Below are positions 17,264-24,979 of a DNA stretch of 33,827 nucleotides, one piece after another. Each line of letters begins with the position of its first letter. Position 1 is the stretch's first letter. A model generated the notes under the pieces. That model did no database searches. It was given only the letters and a program-made list of their open reading frames with translations, and was not told the origin of the DNA. This DNA comes from an uncultured cyanobacterium (lineage in GTDB: Bacteria; Cyanobacteriota; Vampirovibrionia; Gastranaerophilales; Gastranaerophilaceae), in NCBI GenBank assembly GCA_945487905.1, contig CALYTW010000011.1:1-33827 (forward strand), given 5' to 3'. The position numbers were made by a program, and so were the translations under genes.

Positions 17264-17495
17264 ACATGTATGTAAAGAAAAGTGTAGTATGTATATATAA
17301 AAGGCTTTACAAATTATATCGTTTATTGTAAACTTTAGACACAGAAATTGTGCATAATTCGTGTCAAGTATGTGTGTCATTTTAATAGGTGCTATGGTTA
17401 TGTCGCAGTATTAAGAAAAATAAACGGTTGTTTCGTTTTTTGTTGCTGTTTTTAACAGATATAAGCGGATATTTATTAGAGATAAGGGGTATTGC

Positions 17496-19154
17496 ATGAA
17501 AATTAACAGTATTAATTCGGTAGTCGGACTAAATCAAACTAACAATCGACACGAATATTTACCTGCTTTTAAAACAGTTCCAAAACAATTTAACAAAGAA
17601 TTATTAATTATTCTTGACGGATACGGAATTAAAAAAGGCGGGGCAAAAAACCCGTTTGATGTCGCAAGGATGCCTTTTTATAAATCATTGATTCACAATT
17701 CATACGGAGATACTTTATTCAGACCGATTGAAGCATCCGGATCTTTTGTAGGGCTGCCTGCTAAACTGGCAGGGAGTTCGGAAGTCGGACATAATAATCT
17801 CGGTGCGGGAAGAATGATTCCTCAAGACTTGATGGTTATTGATAATGCAATTAAAGACAGAACTTTCCATGTAAACAAAGCGTTCAAGGATTGCATGGAT
17901 CATGTAAGAAACAACAATTCAACCTTACATTTGATGACGTTGCTTAGCGACGGTTATGTACACAGTTCAACGGAACATCTGCATGAATTGATTAAAATGG
18001 CATCAAGCAGATGCATCCCAGATTTAAAAGTTCATGCATTTTTAGATGGCAGAGATTGTTTGGAAGGTACTGCAGTTGACTTTGTTGCAAGAACGAATAA
18101 AGTATTAGAAGACTGCGGTTACGAAAAAATTGCTTCCTTTATCGGTATGAAATACCCGATGGACAGATCCAGAAACTGGGAAAAAACCGGTGTTGCATAT
18201 AATCTTCTTGTAAACGGCAAGGCAGATTATCAAGCTGAAAAATTTGAAGATATCTTTGAAAAACTTCATACTTTTAAAAATGAACCCGGAAAATTCCTTG
18301 AAAAAGACATGCCTCCGGTTATTTTAAGCGGATTTAAACCTATACAGGATAACGATGGTGTAATCTTTACAAATTACAGAAATGACAGAACTCGTCAATT
18401 AACGGATGCAATTACCCAGCTTGAATGCTCAGCACCATTCTTAAACGAACAAAGAAGGCTTCAAAACCTGAACTTTGTCTGTATGACAGAGTATGATCCT
18501 TCGTATCATCTTCCTGTCGCATTTCCGGCTCAAGTACATTCAAATACTCTTACTCAGGTATTGAATGACCAGAAATACAATCCTTGGATTGCTGCCGAAA
18601 CAGAAAAACAAGCTCACGTTACCTTCTTCTTTGACGGTAAAAAACATGTAAGATTTTCTGATACAAGTTATTTCTTTCCTTCATCGGATCATCAAAAATT
18701 ACATCCGGCAATGGAAGCTCCGACTTTAAGGGATTTGATTATGAGCTGGATGGATAATAAAAAGTCAAAAGCAATGGTTGTTAATTTTGCGAATCCGGAT
18801 ATGATAGGGCATGACAATAACTTCCAAAAAGGTGTAAAAACCTTAAACTTCCTTGACAGAGTGTTATTCCGTATTGTTGATACGGCAAGAGAAAACAAAA
18901 TAGCAACCATTATTACAGCTGATCACGGAAATATTGAAGACATGACTCATGGTGGTCATACAAGTAATCCTGTTCCTTTCATAGCTGTTCTTCCGGGTTT
19001 TGAAAGATTCATTCAGTCAGGCAAAGTATTCCTTGATGATGCTAAAGATGCGGCGATCAACAGAGTTGCACCGTCATTTTTGGATTTGCTCAAGGGTGCT
19101 GAAAAACCTGACGTTATGTATGACAGTATGATTAAGACTAACGGTATGAAGTAA
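17496..19154 (+). CDS. Diverged cofactor-independent phosphoglycerate mutase paralogue 1
   Basis: 552 aa in the alkaline phosphatase superfamily, closest to GpmI. After a 34-residue N-terminal extension (MKINSINSVV...) the catalytic domain starts at LLIILDGYG. The metal/phosphoserine core is complete: D41, the nucleophile S95 in GSSEVGHNNLGAGR, D435 and H439 in NPDMIGHD, D476 and H477 in TADHGN, and H488. The insertion domain keeps VHSSTEH and DGRD (184-187). The next substrate motif, GRYYAMDRD in true mutases, reads GMKYPMDRS (217-225), so one phosphate-binding arginine is missing. It may still be a mutase, or an altered phosphotransferase. AAGGGG precedes the ATG. It heads a rightward group of three genes; a second paralogue lies 1.6 kb downstream. 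Confidence 0.8.
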   Translation: MKINSINSVVGLNQTNNRHEYLPAFKTVPKQFNKELLIILDGYGIKKGGAKNPFDVARMPFYKSLIHNSYGDTLFRPIEASGSFVGLPAKLAGSSEVGHNNLGAGRMIPQDLMVIDNAIKDRTFHVNKAFKDCMDHVRNNNSTLHLMTLLSDGYVHSSTEHLHELIKMASSRCIPDLKVHAFLDGRDCLEGTAVDFVARTNKVLEDCGYEKIASFIGMKYPMDRSRNWEKTGVAYNLLVNGKADYQAEKFEDIFEKLHTFKNEPGKFLEKDMPPVILSGFKPIQDNDGVIFTNYRNDRTRQLTDAITQLECSAPFLNEQRRLQNLNFVCMTEYDPSYHLPVAFPAQVHSNTLTQVLNDQKYNPWIAAETEKQAHVTFFFDGKKHVRFSDTSYFFPSSDHQKLHPAMEAPTLRDLIMSWMDNKKSKAMVVNFANPDMIGHDNNFQKGVKTLNFLDRVLFRIVDTARENKIATIITADHGNIEDMTHGGHTSNPVPFIAVLPGFERFIQSGKVFLDDAKDAAINRVAPSFLDLLKGAEKPDVMYDSMIKTNGMK

Positions 19155-19207
19155 TATCGGAGTATAAGCGGAGAGAGTTTCAAGTTAATAAATGTAAAGG
19201 AATTGAT

Positions 19208-20728
19208 ATGAAAATCTACGCACTAGCCAATATAAACAGCAACAATAACGGTTTAAGCATGGCAAAATTGCCTGCGAAAGAAACTCCGGCATCGGCATCA
19301 TTTCAACAAACAGAGTTGAGCAATGTATATTACATACATCCGAGTTTTATGGGTGCAAAAGAAGCTCGCCTTTTAAAAAAAGGACCGGTTTTGAACAAAG
19401 GTTATCGTGATATTACGGCGAAATATCCGGAAATGGGTATTTTTGAATATTTAACAGGATGGTATCCGCCGGCAATTGCTTCTTATCGAGAAAAAAGCTC
19501 GCATGAAATGTATAAAGAATTTCTCTATGAGGTTACAGGGAATGAGGCGTTATCAAAATCCTTTATAGAAGAAATTACCCAAAATCCTTTGAATTCAGAT
19601 GAAAATATGAAGCGCCTGCTTGGTTTATTTAATAATGATAAAGACAGTTTTAAGAGCTGGTATTATCACAAAGACGGTTATCAAAGAGCTTATGAAAAAT
19701 ATTTCAAAAAAGAGATTTTTGAAAATGACAAAGTTTCTGTAGAAGATATGGTAAAAATTTCTCCGAATCTTATGATAGAAGCTTTGAAGCTCAAGAGTTT
19801 GAGAACAGCAGGAAGTCAAGATTTTACACTGGGCAAACTTCCTGAAGAAATAGGCAGTGTTGAAGATTTTAGGGCATTAACTCAAGAGGTCAGAAACTCT
19901 GAGCTTGTCAAAGAATTTGTTGAATTCAGAGATTTTATGGAGGATTTGGATGCATTTTCGGCAAAATATCCCGAAGCAAAGAAAAACGCAGTTAATCCTG
20001 CAAGGTTTGCAAAAGATTTCTTGAAATCCAAAATTTCAGGTTATTTGAAAGCTTCAAGCGAAGAAGAAAAAGCTGAGTTGGAAAAACAAGTTCCGTTTTT
20101 ACGGCTGATGAAACCGACAACAGTCAATGTAAACGGCAAAAATTACACGTATTCTCCGATTTTGAGACCTTATTCCACAAAATTACTCTTTGCTCTTGAT
20201 CCGGAAGGTGCAAAACACAGGTATTTTGTAACTATGGAAATGTTTAATCCTGCGGAAAAAACATGCAAAAATGCTGCTGACAAAGAAAATTCCGCAATGC
20301 GTCCGGATTCTCCATATTTGAATGCTGTTGTAGATTACTATCTAAGAGCAAACGGATGTGAAAATGTTCCGGAAATGATATTCTATGATTATGGAGCAAA
20401 TGCTGTAGTAAGACCTTTTATCAAAGGAAAACATATAAAACCCGAAGGCAGAACCGATGATTTGGGTGTAATCTATGAAGATACAGCACTTAAAAACGAG
20501 CTTAAACCGCTTGCCGACAGAGGAGTGTTTATTACAGACTGTTTCTATGAAAACTTTATACAGGAGGAAGGAACTGGAAAAACGCTTGTTGTTGATAACG
20601 GTCATGCTAAATACTCAAATGCTCTCCGCCCTGGAGTTAAGATGATTCATATGGGCTTTGCGGATTTGTACGGCAGGGATTTCGTTTCTTTGGATGCAAG
20701 TATTCAGAGAACCGAAAATATACATTAA
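19208..20728 (+). CDS. Unknown 506-aa protein with possible kinase-like catalytic loop
   Basis: I do not recognise the family. There are no membrane helices or signal peptide. The N-terminus (MKIYALANIN..., with F32 in ASASFQQ) resembles the extensions of the two flanking mutase paralogues. Residues 60-300 are helical and charged. Residues 300-500 contain a pattern like the C-lobe of protein or aminoglycoside kinases: VVRPFIKGKHI (about 400-410, hinge-like), then ITDCFYENFI with D444 and N449 (D-x4-N), then LVVDNGHA with D463 (D-x-G). No clear glycine-rich loop is seen; a beta strand with possible lysine could be KHRYFVTMEMF (336-346). Kinase fold is inference only. AAAGGA precedes the ATG. 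Gaps to the neighbours are 53 and about 49 bp, consistent with an operon. Confidence 0.6.
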   Translation: MKIYALANINSNNNGLSMAKLPAKETPASASFQQTELSNVYYIHPSFMGAKEARLLKKGPVLNKGYRDITAKYPEMGIFEYLTGWYPPAIASYREKSSHEMYKEFLYEVTGNEALSKSFIEEITQNPLNSDENMKRLLGLFNNDKDSFKSWYYHKDGYQRAYEKYFKKEIFENDKVSVEDMVKISPNLMIEALKLKSLRTAGSQDFTLGKLPEEIGSVEDFRALTQEVRNSELVKEFVEFRDFMEDLDAFSAKYPEAKKNAVNPARFAKDFLKSKISGYLKASSEEEKAELEKQVPFLRLMKPTTVNVNGKNYTYSPILRPYSTKLLFALDPEGAKHRYFVTMEMFNPAEKTCKNAADKENSAMRPDSPYLNAVVDYYLRANGCENVPEMIFYDYGANAVVRPFIKGKHIKPEGRTDDLGVIYEDTALKNELKPLADRGVFITDCFYENFIQEEGTGKTLVVDNGHAKYSNALRPGVKMIHMGFADLYGRDFVSLDASIQRTENIH

Positions 20729-20777
20729 TAGCAAAAAATATTTTTAGAGGTTTTTATATATTAGAAAGTGTGTGTTG

Positions 20778-22433
20778 ATGAAAATAAATACAATTAACAG
20801 AGTTTGTTACAATTACAATAATACAGTCTCAGCTTCAAATAAAACAGAACGAAGCGGACAGAATATTAACTTTGAAGCTTTGACAAAGAGTTACAATAAA
20901 ATTATGCATATCGTAATGGACGGAGTCGGAATAAAAGATTCTGTTTCAACTAACCCGATTCTGGGAAATATGCCTTTTCTTACAGGGATGAAACACAATG
21001 CATTTGGAATGACTCTTTTCAGGCCGGTAGAGGCTGCCGGTAGGTTTGTTGGATTGGAAGATGGCGAACCTGGGAATTCTGAAGTCGGCCATGGTGTAAT
21101 GGGAACCGGCCGAAATATAAAACAGGCGATGGTAAGACTTGATGAAGCTCTTGAAGATGGAAGTTTTTTTGAAAATAAAGAATTCTTAAATGCAATGAAT
21201 TATGCAAAAAAGAATAAATCGACTTTGCATATATTGAGCAGTATCGGCTACAGCCATACGCATTCAAAGCTCGAACATATAGAAGCTTTAATAAAAATGG
21301 CAAGAGAAAACGGAGTCAAAAATCTTGCTGTACATGCTTTTCTTAACGGCGACGGGCCTACAAGTTCTTCTTCCATTCAATATTTAAACAAGTTAAATCT
21401 GATATTAAAAGAAAATGGTTATCCCCAAGTTGCAAGTATAATCGGAAGGAGTATTGCACTTGATAAATCAGGAGATTCTAGCAGGATTGAACAGGGATAC
21501 AGAATGCTCGTTGACGGTTCTAATTCACTACAGGTTGACAATATAAATGAAGGTTTAAAAAGGCAGCTGGAAAACCATGTAGGGGTTGAAATTCCGGCGA
21601 CTATTGTTAAAGGTTCTCCAAGAATTTCAGATAATGATGCAGTAATTTTTGCGAATTACAGAACCGACAGACCAAAAGGTTTGACAGCTTCGCTTGCCTA
21701 CAAAGATACTAACTATGAGTTCGTAAAAAAAGGACACAGGCCGGAAAACCTTTATTTTGTTACAATGACAGAGTATGACCCGAAATTTCAACTTCCGACA
21801 GCACTGGATACAATGAAATACAGCGGTACATTAAAAGAAGAATTGCTTGAAAGGGGCTGGCACATAACTTCTTGCGCTCAAAAAGAAAAGCATTCACATG
21901 TGACGTTTTTCTACAACGGTTCAAAAGATATAATACACAAAAATTTGAAGGATATTAAACTCCCTGGATGTGTTGATCCTGAAAAACTTCCGGAAAGTCT
22001 AAGAGAACAGGTTGAAATTCTTGAACAGGAAATGACAAATAACACTGACAAAAAGCATTTTATAGTAGCAAATCTTGCAAACGGAGATATTATAGGACAC
22101 AAGGGAAATCCCAAATTGAGTGTTAAAGCTGCGCAAGATATTGATAAAGCTGTTTTTGATTTGGTTCAGCACGCAATTGCAAATGACTACGCTGTTGTGA
22201 TATCAGCAGATCACGGCAATATTGAAAACGGACTTTCGACCAAACATACCGAAAATCCTGTCCCCTGTTTTGTTATTTTGCCGGAACATGAAACAGAAAT
22301 TAAAAACGGACTGGTAAAGATTGATGAAAGAGCGGAAGCTGCACTAAGAGATATAGCTCCGACAATTCTTGATATAGCAGGGCTTGCGAATGGCAATGCT
22401 ATGACGGGGAAATCTCTCTTGATTGAGGGTTGA
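20778..22433 (+). CDS. Diverged cofactor-independent phosphoglycerate mutase paralogue 2
   Basis: 551 aa from ATG 20778; GTG at 20772 is possible, but ATG gives the MKINTIN start shared with the first paralogue. The extension runs to about residue 40. The core is intact: D48 in IVMDGVG, S101 in GNSEVGHGVMGTGR, the D and H of ANGDIIGHKG, SADHGN, and KHTENPVP. The substrate pocket is altered: DGRD is replaced by NGDG (190-193) and MDR by LDK (228-230), and the SDGGVHS block reads SIGYSHTHS. Loss of DGRD removes residues that hold the glycerate in true mutases. I infer a metal-dependent phosphatase or phosphotransferase with another substrate. Ribosome binding is weak (AGAAAG). No terminator is seen after it. 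Confidence 0.78.
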   Translation: MKINTINRVCYNYNNTVSASNKTERSGQNINFEALTKSYNKIMHIVMDGVGIKDSVSTNPILGNMPFLTGMKHNAFGMTLFRPVEAAGRFVGLEDGEPGNSEVGHGVMGTGRNIKQAMVRLDEALEDGSFFENKEFLNAMNYAKKNKSTLHILSSIGYSHTHSKLEHIEALIKMARENGVKNLAVHAFLNGDGPTSSSSIQYLNKLNLILKENGYPQVASIIGRSIALDKSGDSSRIEQGYRMLVDGSNSLQVDNINEGLKRQLENHVGVEIPATIVKGSPRISDNDAVIFANYRTDRPKGLTASLAYKDTNYEFVKKGHRPENLYFVTMTEYDPKFQLPTALDTMKYSGTLKEELLERGWHITSCAQKEKHSHVTFFYNGSKDIIHKNLKDIKLPGCVDPEKLPESLREQVEILEQEMTNNTDKKHFIVANLANGDIIGHKGNPKLSVKAAQDIDKAVFDLVQHAIANDYAVVISADHGNIENGLSTKHTENPVPCFVILPEHETEIKNGLVKIDERAEAALRDIAPTILDIAGLANGNAMTGKSLLIEG

Positions 22434-22568
22434 TGCTAAGCGGATAAGTTCCGTTATTGAACTCAATAAATATCATTTTCTCAAATTATGCTCCGCTACT
22501 TGCCTGAGCTTTATGTTTATGGTACTTTATAGGTGTTTGGTAACAACTTGTTTTCAAGGAGAGAATAG

Positions 22569-23069
22569 ATGACAGGAATAAGCACGATGATTGATTTTCA
22601 GGTAATTGAGGATATTCTGAAAAAGTATGATTACAAAAAATCTTACCTCATTGCAATGCTTCAAAATGTTCAGGAAGTATACAGGTATCTGCCCGAAGAA
22701 GCTATGACATACATTGGAGAACGTGTTGACGGACTTTCTCCTGCTACGGTTTACGGTGTAGCTACATTTTATGCTCAGTTTTCATTAGAACCAAAAGGTA
22801 AATATGAAATCAGAGTCTGCGACGGTACGGCATGCCACGTTAGAGGTTCTATGCCTGTATTGAATGCTATTAAGAATAAATTAAAACTTAAAGAAGGTCA
22901 AAAAACTTGTGATAACGGTTTGTTTTCACTTGAAATTGTTAGCTGTTTAGGTGCTTGCGGTCTTGCGCCGGTTTGCATGATAAACGACAAAGTTTATCCC
23001 CAAATGACGTCTGATGCAATAAGCGTCATTCTTGACACATTAATGAAAGAAGAAGGGGGGGAAAATTAA
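22569..23069 (+). CDS. hydC: [FeFe] hydrogenase subunit HydC (NuoE-like)
   Basis: 166 aa, thioredoxin-like [2Fe-2S] protein of the NuoE/HndA family. The four cluster cysteines are in VCDGTACHVRG (C-x4-C) and CLGACGLAP (C-x3-C). The upstream helical part includes QNVQEVYRYLPEEAM and SPATVYGVATFYAQF, which are family hallmarks. It passes electrons within the NAD(H)-linked part of a multimeric hydrogenase. AAGGAGAG gives a strong ribosome binding site. The stop and the hydB start overlap (TAATG). The upstream 135-bp gap holds no obvious Rex site or clear promoter. Without other nuo genes, complex I is unlikely. Confidence 0.93.
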   Translation: MTGISTMIDFQVIEDILKKYDYKKSYLIAMLQNVQEVYRYLPEEAMTYIGERVDGLSPATVYGVATFYAQFSLEPKGKYEIRVCDGTACHVRGSMPVLNAIKNKLKLKEGQKTCDNGLFSLEIVSCLGACGLAPVCMINDKVYPQMTSDAISVILDTLMKEEGGEN

Positions 23070-24922
23070 TGACACTAAATACAGATATTAAACAAGAGCA
23101 GGCAAATGCTCAAAAGTATATAAAAGAACAAGGTTTGAGAGTTCTTGTTTGTGCAGGTACGGGCTGTGTCGCAAATGGCTCTTTGAAGGTTATTGAAAAG
23201 TTCAGAGAATTAGGTGCAAATGTTTCTACGCTTACTGATTATGACAAGATGACCGTTGTACCTACAGGATGCCACGGTTTTTGTGAACAGGGCGTTTTGG
23301 TTATTATACCTGACAAACACGTTACCTATGTAAAAGTTCACGAGGCAGATGTTGAAGAAATTTTTGAAAGTCATATCAAAAATGGCCAGCCTGTTGAAAG
23401 GCTTTTGTACAAAGATCCTAAAACCGGTGAAGCTGTTCATAAGAATGACGATATCAATTTTTACGCTAAGCAGACTCGTACGGCTCTTAAAAACTGCGGT
23501 AAAATCAATGCCGAATCTATAGATGAAGCAATTGCAGTAAGAGGTTACGAAGCTTTGTCGAAAGTTATTGAAGAAAATAATCCGGACGGAGTCGTTGATA
23601 CAATTACAAAATCGGGTTTAAGAGGCAGAGGAGGCGGAGGTTTCCCGACCGGTATGAAGTGGAAATTCACTGCCGCAAACAGAGGTGGAAAATCCTATGT
23701 AGTATGTAACGGCGACGAAGGCGATCCCGGTGCATTTATGGATCGTTCAGTTATGGAAGGCGATCCTCATAAACTTCTTGAAGGTATGGCAATCGCAGGT
23801 TTTGCAATTGGTGCTGACGAAGCGTATATCTATGTCCGTGCAGAATATCCTCTTGCAATCAAGAGATTGAGAAAAGCTATTGCAGATGCCGAAGCGAGAA
23901 ATTTCTTAGGAAAGAATATTATGGGAAGCGATTTCTCATTCACAATTCATATCAAAGAAGGTGCAGGCGCATTTGTTTGCGGGGAAGAAACAGCCCTAAT
24001 TGCTTCTATTGAAGGCGAAAGAGGCATGCCTCGTCCGAAACCGCCATTCCCTGCAAATAAAGGTTTGTTTGGAAGACCTACTTTGATTAACAATGTTGAA
24101 ACTCTTGCAAATGTTCCGTTGATTATACTTAATGGAGCTGAGTGGTTCTCGTCAATGGGTTGTGAAACCTCTAAAGGTACTAAAACATTTGCATTGACAG
24201 GCGAAGTTAACAACACCGGGCTTATTGAAGTTCCGATGGGAACAACTTTGAGGCAGATTATATTTGATATAGGCGGTGGAATCCGTGGCGGTAAGAAATT
24301 CAAAGCTGTACAAATCGGAGGCCCTTCAGGCGGATGTTTAACCGAAGAACACCTTGATATATCAATGGATTATGATTCGTTGATTAAAGCGGGTGCAATG
24401 GTTGGTTCTGGCGGTTTGGTTGTAATGGCTGAAGATACTTGTATGGTTGAAGTTGCAAGATTCTTTATGAACTTTACGAAGAACGAATCCTGCGGTAAGT
24501 GTGTTCCTTGCAGAGAAGGTACAAAAAATATGCTTAAGATTTTGGAAAAAATCGTAGCAGGCAAGGGCAATATGGAAGATTTAGACAGATTGGAGCAATT
24601 GGCTTTGACAGTTAAGGACGGCTCTCTCTGCGGTCTTGGTAAAACAGCTCCAAACCCTGTACTTTCAACTTTGAAATACTTTAAGGATGAATATATTGCA
24701 CACATTCGTGATCACAAATGTCCGGCTGGTGTTTGTACTGCGATGAAGAAAATTCAAATCAATCCTGATTTGTGTAAGGGTTGTACAAAATGTGCAAGAA
24801 CTTGTCCTGTAGGTGCTATTGAAGGAACAGTTAAGAATCCTCACAAGATTGATCAATCAAAATGTATTAAGTGCGAGGCTTGTTTGAATGCATGTCCGTT
24901 CAAAGCTATTGTTAAAGAATAA
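23069..24922 (+). CDS. hydB: [FeFe] hydrogenase subunit HydB (NuoF-like, FMN/NADH-binding)
   Basis: 617 aa, the extended NuoF form seen in HydB/HndC. The N-terminal [2Fe-2S] thioredoxin-like domain has CAGTGC and CHGFC. The central NADH/FMN domain has GLRGRGGGGFPTGMKW, CNGDEGDPGAFMDRSVMEGD and GAGAFVCGEETALIASIEG. The [4Fe-4S] site is ESCGKCVPCREG. The C-terminus adds a two-cluster ferredoxin: CKGCTKCARTCPVGAIEG and CIKCEACLNACPFKAI. The additional clusters at both ends distinguish the bifurcating hydrogenase subunit from plain complex I NuoF. It is expected to exchange electrons between NADH, ferredoxin and the HydA clusters in the cytosol. Confidence 0.94.
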   Translation: MTLNTDIKQEQANAQKYIKEQGLRVLVCAGTGCVANGSLKVIEKFRELGANVSTLTDYDKMTVVPTGCHGFCEQGVLVIIPDKHVTYVKVHEADVEEIFESHIKNGQPVERLLYKDPKTGEAVHKNDDINFYAKQTRTALKNCGKINAESIDEAIAVRGYEALSKVIEENNPDGVVDTITKSGLRGRGGGGFPTGMKWKFTAANRGGKSYVVCNGDEGDPGAFMDRSVMEGDPHKLLEGMAIAGFAIGADEAYIYVRAEYPLAIKRLRKAIADAEARNFLGKNIMGSDFSFTIHIKEGAGAFVCGEETALIASIEGERGMPRPKPPFPANKGLFGRPTLINNVETLANVPLIILNGAEWFSSMGCETSKGTKTFALTGEVNNTGLIEVPMGTTLRQIIFDIGGGIRGGKKFKAVQIGGPSGGCLTEEHLDISMDYDSLIKAGAMVGSGGLVVMAEDTCMVEVARFFMNFTKNESCGKCVPCREGTKNMLKILEKIVAGKGNMEDLDRLEQLALTVKDGSLCGLGKTAPNPVLSTLKYFKDEYIAHIRDHKCPAGVCTAMKKIQINPDLCKGCTKCARTCPVGAIEGTVKNPHKIDQSKCIKCEACLNACPFKAIVKE

Positions 24923-24979
24923 ATTAATTTTTTGTTTCAAAATTGAAAATGGAAAATGATAATAATAAGGAAAAAAATT

